Positions 33,791 through 45,240 of a stretch of 64,000 bases of DNA are shown piece after piece. Under the pieces are notes generated by a model, which saw only the letters and a list, made by a program, of their open reading frames with translations, searched no databases and was not told the origin of the DNA. Within the stretch, counting starts at the first letter, position 1. The number at the start of each line of letters is the position of its first letter. The stretch lies in NCBI GenBank assembly GCA_941918925.1, contig OW799236.1:16715474-16779473 (forward strand), read 5' to 3'. Both the position numbers and the translations under genes were made by a program. The DNA is from Phyto melanocephala (taxonomy: Eukaryota; Arthropoda; Insecta; Diptera; Rhinophoridae).

Positions 33791-34039
33791 AATTTAAAAA
33801 TATTTTAGGAAGTTTTTAATTAAAAAAAACTTAAGCCGGAATAGAAATGATTGACAATAAACTTTTAAAAATTTTCAAATTATGACATTATTGCAATACT
33901 TCTTTAAATCATATCGCGACATTACATGAGAACTATAATATTGTACAAGGCTCAATAATCAAGTGATTCGGCGTTGCCTCTCAGTTCAACTTATGCTGTG
34001 TGCGAGATGCTTTAATCGTGCCTTCGTTGTGCTAACGTC

Positions 34040-34850
34040 TTTAAATCTGTAATATTACTAAATTTTCTTTCAAGGTACTCGCAAAGTGTATTAATTTCAT
34101 TTAATTTGGATCTATGCCATGTTAATTTTGGTCTACCCCTTTCTCTGCTGCCTTGAGAATTATAGGATAATACTTGAAAGCAAACTGTATTAGGTGGTTA
34201 ACGGACCATGCGCTCGATCCATCCGAATTTTTTTTACATATTTCGAGATTTACATCATTTATTTTTTCAGCATTTGAGATTCTATTAGGCCAATATATTC
34301 GAAGCATCTCGCGGAGACACCTAATTTTGTATGCTTTCAGTTACAAACCATGTTTGGCAAACATACGATAAAACTTATAGTGCTCAAGCTTTAAAGATAT
34401 TGTTCTTTGTCGACAGACTGTAGAGGTTGGACCTACAAATTGAATTTAACTGGGTAAATGCCCAATCGCCTTATGAACTCTTGCATTAACATCTTGTGCA
34501 GTGCCAACATACGTAGATATTATACTTCTAAGTACTGAAATTCATTGACTTTTGGTCTTTGGATTTGGAGCAGTTCAGGTTGCATTTATTTTCATTTCTT
34601 TAGTTTTTGGTGAATTAATTTTAATCAATTTATCAATTTATGTTGCATATCCGTAAAACGATGGGGCATCTCTCACTTGCATAATTCAATGATTCCAATC
34701 TCTTATTGGTATTCAAAGGATTCCATACGAAACCTCTGTTTCTATTATCAGTGTCCCGTTTAGAGACTGCATCGATAATGATAAGGAATAATAAGGGCGA
34801 TAATAAGCAACCTTGCCTTACGCTAGGCGTTGAACTAAATGTCTAGTCAT
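34040..34850 (-). mobile_element. RTE-like LINE ORF2, RT to C-terminus, broken
   Basis: Minus strand from right to left: CLLSPLLFLIIIDAVSKRDT (about 34760-34815) matches the GxxQGCxLSPLLFLLxxDxxM motif of RT. LESLNYASERCPIVL (about 34665-34710) stands where LDFADDICLLS should be, so the YADD/FADD box is lost. LREMLRIYWPNRISNAEKIN (about 34255-34320) matches LRRILRIFWPxxISN. RRWMDRAH (about 34215) and TKINMA (about 34130) correspond to KWRWIGH and GRPKxTW. The architecture is clear despite stops and frameshifts. Confidence 0.7.
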
Positions 34851-34852
34851 GA

Positions 34853-34962
34853 GCTTTAAAGCAATATATACTTTATGGAGTCCGAATGAACATGGTAGAA
34901 ATTTCATACGTAATAATATAGCTGTATATACCCTTGGCACCACAGATGGAGGGTTTTAAAAA
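34853..34962 (+). mobile_element. Mini-me-like element, 3' end only
   Basis: aatatatactttatggagtc, then tatatacccttggcacca and cagatggagggt match the mini-me 3' end of 44290-44412. Confidence 0.5.
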
Positions 34963-35039
34963 TATATTTTGTTTTTATATTTTGTATAAAAAAGACAATT
35001 TACAACTTTGTGTGTAGATTATTGGCATAGCAAAAATTT

Positions 35040-35420
35040 TTTATTGTTCTTCTGAGCATAGGGCTTCCTCAAAGTATCCTCCATAAAGTGCTTTCATTTC
35101 GTTGACCTTTTCTTGTTTTCAAATCTAATTAAATAAATAATCTAATTTATGTTTGTCTTAGGATTATGAGGCTGCCATTTTTCATTGATTAGTAGTGGTG
35201 CAGAATCTCTGCTATGTGGTGTAGAGTTTTGCTGAGCAGATGTCAGTTTTGTTCTGTGGTCCTGATGCTGATCTTTCTTTGATGCCAGCTTGAAGCTGGA
35301 AGATCGGGGTTTGTTGTTAGTTTCGAGGAGAGTTTAAGCCTTTTAACTAAATACTGAAAATCGCAAGGAAATTTTTTTGTCTACGCCGGGAGTACATCTT
35401 TGTTACACGGTATTCCATAT
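35040..35420 (-). mobile_element. RTE-like LINE terminus plus a repeated block
   Basis: 35040-35120 reads, on the minus strand, EKVNEMKALYGGYFEEALCS, like an RTE terminus. The block 35190-35280 (gtagtggtgcagaatctctg...) has a diverged partner at 53985-54060 (gtagtggtgcagatcctggc...). I do not recognise that block. Confidence 0.35.
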
Positions 35421-36759
35421 TCATAATGATCTTTTTAATTTATTAAAATTTTATTAAACATAATTGTCGCATAAAACAAGTAAAACAAGAAAACCGGGAT
35501 TTGACTGAAAACAAATACTTTGCAGCTTTCGACAACGAATTCTGCCAAAGGACAACAAAAAATATTTGTTTTTCTTTTAAGCATTGCTAAAATAAATATG
35601 GAAGGCTTAGCAGCATCCATACAGTGGAAAAAGTTATTACGCATCATCTAAAGTGCTATAGTATCAAAAGAAATTTAAATCAGTAATATTTTAACAAAAA
35701 GTTTAAATGATTTTTTGAGGCCAGATATTCCTATACAAGGTAACTAAAAGTCTATGCTGTGTGCCAACAAAAAAGTATAAATATTTATAACTCACAAACA
35801 TACATACATAAAAACAATAAACACACACGATGTATTGTATAATAAATCATCTGGAAAAAATCATACTTTACACTTGACTTGCTATTATTACTTCTATTAA
35901 GTAGGATTTAATATGCCCAAAACCTTTAACCCCATAAATTAGCCAATTTGTAAGGCAAAAGGTTAAGTTAGCTTTTGCTTAAATTAACTAATTTGTTAGG
36001 CTGCCTAATATTAATAAATAAACTTGTAATTTTTTATTGTTGTAAACGAGAGAAGATCAAATGGCATAAGTTATTTTCGGAAATGTATAAGATAAAAAGT
36101 AAAGTAAGCCGTCAGTTTGCCTTATTCAAAAAATACTTAAACAAATTTTTGACTTAGGAGAAGATAATTTTGTTTGCTTCTTAAATAATCTGCTCTAGTC
36201 TACAATCTACTTTTAGTGCCTTAGCCTAACCATCAGTGTCCACCAATTACCGCCACTGCCTGGTAACCCCTACTCAATGTGAAAAAGAAAACCTGCTCCA
36301 GTAAACTACTTTACCACTTTATTTAGTTAAAAATGTTTGCTGTTTTTTTATATTGTTGTTGAACGTATCATCTGCCATTGTAAAGTTTGTAGTTGTTCTT
36401 TATTTTACCGTAGTACCGCAAAGTGTAACAAAGTTTTACAAATACTTCCGCTTCAAGTGTCTTTAGCTTCATCTGTTCTTCTTCTTTTTTCTACTTTTTG
36501 TTTTGATGCAGCAATAACAGCAGCCAATAGTAAATATAGTTTTGGTTGTAAGCTGCCAGAGATGATGTATGGAATACAAAAACTCTCACAATTATACACA
36601 CACAAACATAGCATACATCTTCTAAATTCGAATCTATATAACATGTAGTAATAAGCAGTGTTGTCAATTTTGCATGTTTTTAACGACATTTAAACCTTTT
36701 AATTGCTATTTAAGCCTTTTTCCTTTTTCCTGATTGCTTTAAAAAAAACTTAAGTATGA
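35421..36759. other. AT-rich DNA, no feature recognised
   Basis: Frames at 35435-35647, 36337-36648 and 36453-36689 have no recognisable motif. 36190-36320 is slightly less AT-rich. Confidence 0.45.
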
Positions 36760-37370
36760 AATAGAATAGTAAAAGCCCTGAACGCAGCCCATAATTAAAA
36801 CTGCAACAGGTATGTAAAATTCAAATTCACCCTTCAATATGTCCATTGTTTCACGAGCTGTGTGGCATGTGGAACCGTCTTATGGAAACTACATACAAAC
36901 CAAGTCCAACTCAGCCAATTTTGGCAAAAAAAAGTCAAATATCATGGCTCGATATCGCTCGCCTTTGACGGTAACGTTTTGAACGGTCGTCTTTAAAGAA
37001 AAATAGACCGATGATGCCACCAGCCCATAAACCACACCAAACTGTCGTTTTTTCGGGATGCATCGGTAACTTTTGTACGGCATGTGGCTGTTCTTCACCG
37101 CAGATGCGACAATTTGGCTTGTTTACGTATCCATTTAGCCAAAAATGAGCCTCATCGCTGAACACAATTTTTAAATAAAACAGTGGATTTCCATTATCGA
37201 ATTTTCATAATAAATTTCAACGATTTGCAGTCCTTGCTCGTTTGTGAGTTTCTCCATGATGAAATGGCAAAGTAACAATGAACAATTTTCACTTACACAG
37301 CTTTAATTTGGACACAATTATCAACCAGTGCTGCCAGCCGGAAAAGTTTTATTCTTAAAAAATCACCCTT
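36760..37370 (-). mobile_element. Mariner (DD41D/rosa-like), internally deleted
   Basis: On the minus strand the 5' end reads agggtgattttttaagaata after TA (37371-37372). The start MEKLTNEQGLQIVEIYYENS follows at about 37200-37256, then a deletion removes the rest of the DNA-binding half. The frame resumes with FSDEAHFWLNGYVNKPNCRI (37100-37160, first catalytic Asp present) and HPEKTTVWCGLWAGGIIG (about 37010-37065). After a frameshift, VTVKGERYRAMIFDFFLPKL continues to about 36905. A DGSTCHTA block (second Asp) lies at about 36860. The 3' end is lost near 36760. It is the best preserved catalytic region in the window but is still broken by deletion, frameshift and stops. Confidence 0.8.
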
Positions 37371-37696
37371 TATTTTCATATCTTTTTTTTTGCTCTTAAT
37401 TTTTAGCGCAGAAACTTATTTCACCCTTTAATGTTATGAACTGCTCCGACTGACGACTACACCGCTCAGCATTCTACAAGTCAGGAAGGTTCAAACTACC
37501 TACTCTCATGATTTGATTAAGGTCGGAACACAGAACAGGCATAATAGTTTTCTCTAAAATATGGTAACATTTTTAAGATATTGTGTGTCTTAAAATAAGA
37601 AGGAACGTCACCAAATTTAAAAATTCTATAACAAAATTGCTTTCTACGTCACATTATAAATCTAGTTTTGTATGGAAAATGTCATCATACCCCAGT
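37371..37696. other. Unassigned AT-rich DNA
   Basis: No recognised motif. 37440-37530 is less AT-rich. Confidence 0.45.
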
Positions 37697-38210
37697 ACGG
37701 TGTGACAAAAAAGGGGGCTATGTTCGATTGTGCCAAATCTCATATACCCTTTATAAACCCTCTTGTATCTGAAAATTCCAAAAACGACCTAATCATTATA
37801 CTGCATGGATCTCCCTAGAACCTTAACATGACCTTAGCAAATATGAAAATGATTGTTCTGAGATCAAATCAATATGAAATATGCCATCAAGTCAATATGA
37901 AATATTCCATATACACATTAGAAGGTGGTAGAAAGAAAATTGGAAAAGGTGTGAACTTAAAACCAACTTTTCTAACTTCATAATTTTTTGCATTCCGTCA
38001 AAGATATTCAAATTTATTATGACTAAAGATCTGTTAAACATGTATTTGCTTCACCGACAGATGGACAAGAGGATATTGTTCAATCTGCTTCCGTAGTAAT
38101 AATCTTTGAAAAAATTTATACTTAATGGGGTCCAATGAATACTTAGGAAATTTCAAATGGAATGACAAAGCTGTATATACCTTTGGTAGAGGGTCTTAAA
38201 AATTTAATTT
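37697..38210 (+). mobile_element. Mini-me-like element, short copy
   Basis: Diverged opener (gggggctatgttcgattgtg, then ccaaatctcatataccctt). Near the 3' end are GACAGATGGACAAGAGGATA, then tttatacttaatggggtcca and tatataccttt. It has the same order as 3101-3612. Confidence 0.6.
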
Positions 38211-38645
38211 AATATTTATTGGCAAGCAAAATATAAATACCTTTATATTGTTGTAGTAATCCTCTTCGATTTAAATGTTTCGTTATAATATACACTATTT
38301 TCTTCAAATTGATTCTTTAATTTATAACCACATTTAGGGAGTTAAAAACGTATTTTAAATCAATTTGCAATTTTGTACCAAAGGCTGTCTTAAAAATTAA
38401 AAAAATATATGTAAGCCACCAATTTATCCTTGATTTGGAAATTTTGTTTAATGATGCAATGTATTGCGATAGTCAAGCCGTTTAAATTCATTAATATCCA
38501 TTATTATGGATGAGAAAACGTTAAACATCTGCAATTTTGTTTGACTGCCATCTTCGATATAATATCTTTCTATGATGTACCAAAAGATTGTAAAAAGAGC
38601 TGAAAATATTTTTTTTTGGATATCTAAATGGTAGTGTATATAGTA

Positions 38646-38880
38646 GGGTGATCAATTATTCGACATTTTTAAGAAACCGGTTTTCAAATAGTTTGAAATT
38701 TAGAATTAAAAAAAAACCGGTTGTTCTTTTAAAAATTTAGAAAAAAAAACCGGTTAACCGGTCGAATACATAAAATATAATTTTTTCTTATACCCATGAC
38801 AGAGATACCTATATAGAGATAAAATAGTAAAAACCGGGTTTTCCACCTAGTACATAGCCAACGATCTTTTTTGTCACTCT
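38646..38880. mobile_element. AACCGG-rich element, short copy
   Basis: The left end gggtgatcaattattcgaca and the AACCGG-rich first 120 bases match 24608-24725. After an internal deletion, aaaaaccgggttttccacc matches 25624-25645. The right terminus is eroded. Confidence 0.6.
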
Positions 38881-39994
38881 GTCTTTCCTTCTAAATATTT
38901 TATTTATCCTTTTGCCACAAAATACTAAACCAGGTACTTTCACTCGACTCGATTTTATCGATGGATTTTCATGCAATAAAATTTATTTTATTTCTAGTAC
39001 AGGCAGCTTTAAGATTTACTTCTAAAACTAGAAATTCTATGTTTGTTTTTTTTATGAATTTTGGGAATTCGAAAATTTTATTATTTTACAAAAAAAATTT
39101 GTTTGTACTTTCACTTTTTCGGGAATATAACTATAATTTATAATCTATTTATTTATTTATGGATGTTCATGCAGTAAAATTTATTTTATTTTCAGCTTTG
39201 AAACAAAGAACGAATTCCAATAATTATTTTTTTCTTTCTATTTTTTATAAATTTTTTTGAATTCAAAAATTTTATTATTGAACAAAAAAAAATATTTTTC
39301 GACTTGTTCCTAAATAATTCCAAAACGGAAGGCCTAAGCAGAAAATGATATTATAAAGACTTAAAGATTGCGTAATTTGACGCATTGGCTTAACAAAATC
39401 AAATACGTCGTTCCAAAAATGCGAGGTGATGTATTGAGCAGCCTCTTCAGAAATCTCAAGTTTTACGAAACAATAAGAAAAACATTTTAAAAGAATTTTA
39501 AATAATGACGTGTTATAAAGTTGTGTTACTATAACGATTAAAAAAAAAATAGTTATTTAGTGTATTTAGTGTAATTTGCCCTTAAAACGACATCAGAATT
39601 ATTGTTAAGATGAAAAGAGTATTATTGGGGACAGCAATGCGAACCTTTTGCAACTAATTTGATAATTAAATTGAATCTGTTAGTCATTTTAAAGCTCGAA
39701 AATTTTAAGTTCATTTTGAAAAATTTTAGAAGAACTTCGAGGCATTGTAATAAAACTCTAGACATACTGGATAGACGTGGGGTTTAAACATTTTTTATTC
39801 TTGTTTATCCCGGTTTATATAAATCACACATGAAAAATAAGTAATTATTCACAACTAAACAAATAACCGGAATAATAGAATTTTATTATAAAATTCAGCA
39901 TTGAACATTTTTAACGCCACGACTACATTCATATTCATTTACATATTCATGTTAAATTTCGCCCTTTAAAGCAATGATGCGTTGCTTAGTTTAT
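38881..39994. other. AT-rich DNA with a diverged internal duplication
   Basis: 38960-39140 and 39160-39330 resemble each other (for example catgcaataaaatttatttt and catgcagtaaaatttatttt; attttattattttacaaaaa and attttattattgaacaaaaa), so a tandem duplication is likely. No coding motif. Confidence 0.45.
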
Positions 39995-40913
39995 TGTCAC
40001 TGCCAACACGACAGCCTAAACGATTTTCATCGAACCAGTGCACCACGTTTCCTACCACTGTGTAAAACTCTAAACGTGTAAAGCAAAGACAGCCACAGTA
40101 AACGGCGATTTACTCAGCGAGCAATATCTCGTAAGTCACTCCGGCAAATTTTAGAAAGAGATTTACTGTTTTTTATTCCCATATAAAGTGCAATTGGTAC
40201 ATATGTATATTTAAATCCTTTTTGAAAATCTGATTATGAGTAAAGGAGCTCGTTTCTGTTTGAATGACTTCATTTATTAAAGAACGGTAAGTTCTGTGGG
40301 GATCTGAGAGTCCAAGAGCCTTTAATCAACACCAATTGCACTCCAGTATAGTGTGGTATTACCTCTAAAAATAGAATTGCACCTCACATCTTCGAAAATT
40401 AAACTTGAATTGCTGTTACCGTAAATGTAGAGCGGCATCAGTTTACTTCGTGGTCTTAAAAACAGACTTGAGATGTGGTTTTAGCAGGACGGAGACACTA
40501 TCCTGACTGTCCGAGATAAAACGGCATTTTCAACTAATAAAACTAATAATAATAATTTTCAACTAATATTTTTGGGTAGCAAATAATTTCCAGAAATTTG
40601 GAAATTAATTGGACAGTACGTTTGCCCGATTTGTCGGCACCCGACTATTTCCTCTGGAGATATTTATATGTGATCAATCCGGGAACAATCTTTTAACTGA
40701 ATGCTATTATTGTTGGCGCTATAGCCAACAATTTCAAAAAATGCTCTAAAGCGTGCCCACCATAATGAAGCCACAAAAGGGGGTCATTACAATGTCCCTA
40801 TTTCCCATATTATGTGTGAAAGAAATTTCATTCTCTACATTTTATAATCTGAAATAATATTTATTTAATTTATAAACCTCATGGTGACTTCTGTCCTACC
40901 CTGTATCTAAGAC
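39995..40913 (+). mobile_element. Mariner remnant, deleted, with recognisable 3' end
   Basis: Pieces in order: KRRFTQRAISRKSLRQILER (about 40098-40160), a deletion where the first catalytic region should be, then ESPRAFNQHQLHSSIVWYYL (about 40308-40365), LEMWF*QDG (about 40468-40495, second Asp) and EINWTVRLPDLSAPDYFLW (about 40602-40660, third Asp). The C-terminal frame then decays. The right end is the complement of cagggtaggacagaagtcac, followed by TA. The left terminus was not found. The MITE at 46769-46895 has the same ends. Confidence 0.65.
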
Positions 40914-41089
40914 AGTTTCACACAAATTTTCCAATTATGACCTTTAGGAAATTGCAATATTTTCAACCAGAAAAAAGTCGACTTTCTTGGTTTATAACAT
41001 TGCCGATGTTAAAAAATCCCAAGAGGCATATATTATTGTAAATAATTATAAAGATTGTTAGACTCCTAATTCTCAAACAGCTAAACAGC

Positions 41090-41345
41090 GTTAGTTTTTG
41101 TAGTAGAAATATGAGTGACAAGAAGGGCAGACTTACTTCTTTACCTATGTGTATCCTATCAGATTATAAGCAAATTTTTCTTATTGATTTTAATAGACAG
41201 CACTCGAATAACGCTCAGTCAAATTCATTATTTATAAAATTTTAAAAATATTGAAACGTTATTGTAAATATTTCAAGTGGAGTAATAAAGCTATGAGTAT
41301 CTATATATACCCCTGGCATCACAGGTAAAGTATATAATAAATCTT
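41090..41345 (+). mobile_element. Mini-me-like element, very degenerate
   Basis: aacgctcagtcaaattcatt, then gtaataaagctatgagtatc, tatatacccctggcatcaca and ggtaaagtatataa match the 3' region of the family. No microsatellite is left. Confidence 0.35.
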
Positions 41346-42724
41346 AGCAGAACTTTATGAGCAACCATTCCTAACTCGTGGCAACACTAGTAAAACTGTT
41401 AACTATGTGTGTCAGTATTTTTTAATGTCTTTAACGTAGTTGTTTATAAAAAAGAACAAACCTTTATTCCATCCTTAGAATTTCTTTCATTATTTCTTTC
41501 ACTCTATTCATAACGCAGTCATCTCTTTTATTTTCTCTTATTTTTTTTTTTTTTTTGTAAGATTTTTTTTAATGCATTTGTAAAATTGTAAATCTATGAA
41601 TATTAATTCCAACAGTGTATAAATGCCTTCCCGTCTGTGTGCGTCTGAACATCAAGCAACTGCTGCATAGTATGCTTATCAATTAGTTTATATTACTTAT
41701 TTTGTAATGATACCATATAGTTTTATTTATTCTATATTTTTCTATATTTGTTGAACGACTATGCATACCTTTGGCTATGTATGTGTGTGTGTTAAAGTTA
41801 TATATAATTTTAATGGAATTTAGATGAGTGGAAGTTTATCTATGTTTGTGTAAGTAAAGTCATAATTTTATATATTTTTACTTATATCAGAGTAATAAAA
41901 ACATTTATGCATCTATGTGATCAACGTATAGCAAATAAGTTAGTAATTTAAGCAAGATTACATTAGTATTGTATTGCATACTTATAGGATTTAAAAGAAA
42001 TTATAATTTAATATATATTTGTGAGCAAAATAGTATTTATAAGTTATTTGTAAGAATTTATTAAGTCATAAATATATATTTGAGAATTATATTTAAGAAA
42101 CATATTTAAGGTTGTATGAAAAACAAAACAAAGAATAAAGTCTAACAGAGACTTAAAATAATATAAAAGGTTTAAAACATATTAAGGGAATCCATATAAA
42201 TGGTTAAATATTATGCAAAGTGCGCATATTTTTACTATTAGAAAGAAACTGTCGAAATTATTATGTTTTAAAAACTCTAAAAAATTTAGGATCGTTAACG
42301 TGATGTGCATTTAAATAAATTAACGCATCCATGCTAACGATAGTTAATTGAAACTAATTTTTTTATTCAAAATTGCAAAACAATTAAAAAAACTGACTTC
42401 ATGACTTCACTTAATGCGAATTTATGCAACTAACTAAGGACCCTATTAACTACTTTGCTTACATTTATTTATTTTGAAAAAAAAATCGCTCTGCTCATAA
42501 AAAAAATTATTTAAATAAATAATTCTTTTTATACCAAGTTTTACAAAGTTTTATGGAGAAAGCTTATTTTAAATGTTAAAGCTGTTTTCAAAATTGTATG
42601 TGTTAAAAACCGAGTATTTTGGCAAAAGTAACATGTTTTTTAAGTAAAAAAAATATATTTTAATAACCATATTGATGGGGTTAAACAAATTTTTAAGCCA
42701 TTTTGGGTTTTATATTTTTTATAA
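41346..42724. other. AT-rich DNA, no feature recognised
   Basis: Contains a poly-T run near 41541 and otherwise plain A/T-rich sequence. Confidence 0.5.
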
Positions 42725-43556
42725 GGTAGGTAGGTATAATAGGGGGATGCAGGCAGCAAGAGCCACTTCCAGCACCCACACTCGGAGACCAATATGGTCC
42801 ATTGTGTTTCACTTTATATATGAAATATAGAGGATTGATTAGAAAAAGAGAGAGAGAGAGGGTTGCTGAAGATAAAGTAAATAAAATAAGAAATAGTTAG
42901 TAGGAAATAGAATTGAAGAAAGAAATACAAATTCCCTACGAGCTTTATTGCATGTTCACCAAACCCCCATGATTAATCCGATGATATTCTCAAATTTGCA
43001 CTCCGAAACATCACCCAACTCATCGTGGAATCGTCTACGTAACCACTTAAACCAGTAATTCTGTAGCTTTGGGCAATAACAGACAATGTATTCCAAAGTC
43101 TCTAGCTGCTTTTCGTACATTCTACAATAATCTGGAGTGCCGCGATCCCATCTACTAATCCTAGCTCTCACAGGACAGTGTCCTGTTAAAACCCCAATAG
43201 TGGCCAGACATACCCTATCTAGGCCCAGAGTTCGCTGAGTTCAATTTGAGCCGTAAAGCCCATGATACTCTGCAGTCCCTTTTGCAGATACCCACTCCTT
43301 AATACGCCCAAAATAGTAACCTAACAGAGGCCTAACCATGTTCTCTTCGCAAGTCGAAACCAGTGCCGCTCTACCACGCGCAAGTTCGTCAACAATTTCA
43401 TTGTGCCCTGATACCCAACACAATCTTAGATTCTATTAAGATTCTATTATCTATTAAGTGCTCTCCTGTACTTCCTAACTAGCCTAGATTTGACATAACA
43501 TCCCCTCAAGGCCCTTTGCACCGCCTGCCTGTCAACGGACACTTTTTATTAATTTA
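42725..43556 (-). mobile_element. LINE ORF2 3' end: RNase H, zinc motif and 3' tail
   Basis: On the minus strand: VDRQAVQRALRGCYVKSRLV (about 43470-43535), then MCWVSGHNEIVDELARGRAA (43365-43423), the RNase H end (WVPGHxGIxGNExADELARxGSA). Next come GVLTGHCPVRARISRW (about 43145-43195), YCRMYEKQLETLEYIVCYCP (about 43075-43135), the Cys-His motif, and FENIIGLIMGVW*. A 230-base 3' UTR follows with cacaatggaccatattggtc and tccgagtgtgggtg, ending ctacctacc. One or two frameshifts and stops only. The element is 5'-truncated. The 3' UTR is shared with the SINEs at 47431 and 18239. Confidence 0.75.
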
Positions 43557-43559
43557 CTG

Positions 43560-44412
43560 TATTCTACTGGTCAAGCCCTTTCCTTGTATGTGAATAATAG
43601 GGTGGTTACAATAGACAAATTATTTTAAACTTTTCATAGTTAACTGCTCTTAACTGGTAAGACCCCTCCACTTGATGCCCATATTGGCTCTCTCGGTAGT
43701 ATAGAAACTGAAAAAGATTTATTTTCGCTTGTAATTTTTCAAAGAAAACACCGAAACAGTTGTATTTTGATGCTAATGTATATCTCATTTAGTTTAAAGC
43801 GATCTGTTAGTTTTTCTCAGCGGTATCCTTTGAGACTGCGGTTTGTATTCGGGTGTCCTAAGTATGTCACAAAATCAATTACGAGCTTTAATAACTTGAT
43901 ATATGAAAAAAATAATATTTTTTTTTTAGTAAATTTTTTTTTGCCAATAACTTTGTCGGTTAGTAACCGATTTATGCCAAAAAAATTTTTAAAATATCTG
44001 TAAAGGCATATCGCACCTATAAATAGTAGCAAAGGTGTCTATAAATAAAACATGGTCTAAACAATTTTAATTTTCGTGGTTTCTCATCTCTCAGAAAGTC
44101 GTGCGGCGATCGTGCTGGATTTTAATAGTGATTCGTTGTCGGATATTTTCAAAAGACTGATTTCACATAAAGATCTATGTAGCATTTGGGCGCTTCTAAA
44201 AGTTGATTCAATCAACACACGGACAGACGGATGGATGGATGGATGGACGGATGGGTGGACGGACAGAAGGACATTGCTCAATCAACTCCTTTAGTCATAA
44301 CCTTTCAGAAAATATATACTAAGTGGGGTCCGAACGTATGAATATTGTAGAAATAAGAAACGGATGTCAAAGCTATGTATGCCTTTGGGCACCACAGGTG
44401 AAGAGTATAAAA
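43560..44412 (+). mobile_element. Mini-me-like element, modular, expanded repeat
   Basis: Starts with module-type sequence (ctactggtcaagccctttcc; gatgcccatattggctctct). It then has the block tctcagaaagtcgtgcggcg, an expanded microsatellite (44221-44271), aaaatatatactaagtgggg and the terminal gcctttgggcaccacaggtg. A second partial copy of the central block follows directly (44413-44560: tcagaaagataagcggcagt), so the two are in tandem. Confidence 0.6.
44221..44271 (+). repeat. (GGAT/GGAC)n microsatellite inside mini-me
   Basis: GGACAGACGGATGGATGGAT continues with further GGAT, GGAC and GGGT units. The GGAC proto-repeat of the family has turned into a GGAT tract. Confidence 0.85.
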
Positions 44413-44580
44413 AAAGTGGCGGTCGTGTTTATTTTGCTCATATATCAGAAAGATAAGCGGCAGTCATTCTGGATTTAAAAAATAATTCGTTTGTAGTGCT
44501 TGTAAAAGTTGATTTACACCTTAACACGGACAGATGGACAGTTATATTCAAACTCTATGAGTCATCAGCTCCATATGTGC
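44413..44580 (+). mobile_element. Mini-me-like fragment in tandem
   Basis: tttgctcatatatcagaaag, then gcggcagtcattctggattt, gtaaaagttgatttacacc and ggacagatggacag repeat the order of 44075-44240. Confidence 0.5.
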
Positions 44581-44589
44581 TATTATTAC

Positions 44590-45240
44590 ACAATATAATC
44601 TTCATAATGTAACCCTGTTACTCTTTTTCCAACGTGGCTCAAGCTTTACGTTCTTTTTTGAACCTATAAAAGGATTTTAGATCTTGTAAGGTAATGGTAT
44701 TCCAAAATGTTCCAATTTTGGATAGTTTGTCGTATTTTTCATTTACAATTATGCCAAGATGGTTCGGTATCCATATTAACTCTACATGATCAAAATCTGC
44801 ATTCAAGATTATCTCACTCTTGCATTGGAGGGCCTTCCAAGAATAAACTTTTTCATTCTCTAGTGTCTTATTAACTGAGTGGCTATCCGTAAAGAGACTA
44901 GTTGGAGCTTCGTTATCAATCTCCTTCATTCATTTACTGCCAGAAAATTGATGATTGCCTTCAATACGTTCCTCTTCCAATTCGATCACCAATCTTCTAT
45001 TCAATTGTATAAAGATCAGTGCCTTGATGTTTCTTGCCCAAATTACTTTATCCCATTTTCCCTCCTTTCGTATAATGGGGATGCGATTAACGCTTCATAT
45101 TCCGCTGGCATTTTATCACATGTTACATCGGCGATATTTTCCATCGGTGCGATATCAATAATTCTTTGCTGACTTGTTTTATGGTCTCAGCTTTTCATCT
45201 GTTGTCATAGATAACGAAGTAAAACTAACTATTGGCCAAG
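44590..45240 (-). mobile_element. LINE RNase H domain fragment
   Basis: The open frame at 44639-44929 reads LFTDSHSVNKTLENEKVYSW (DSQSAIKAL motif, catalytic Asp retained), then VELIWIPNHLGIIVNEKYDK (usual VxLIWIPGHSGIxGNExAD, Gly-His to Asn-His) and LSKIGT. This is a typical RNase H module of an I/R1/LOA-type LINE. Upstream (44930-45240) the preceding linker is frame-broken. The RT and zinc motif are absent. Confidence 0.65.
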
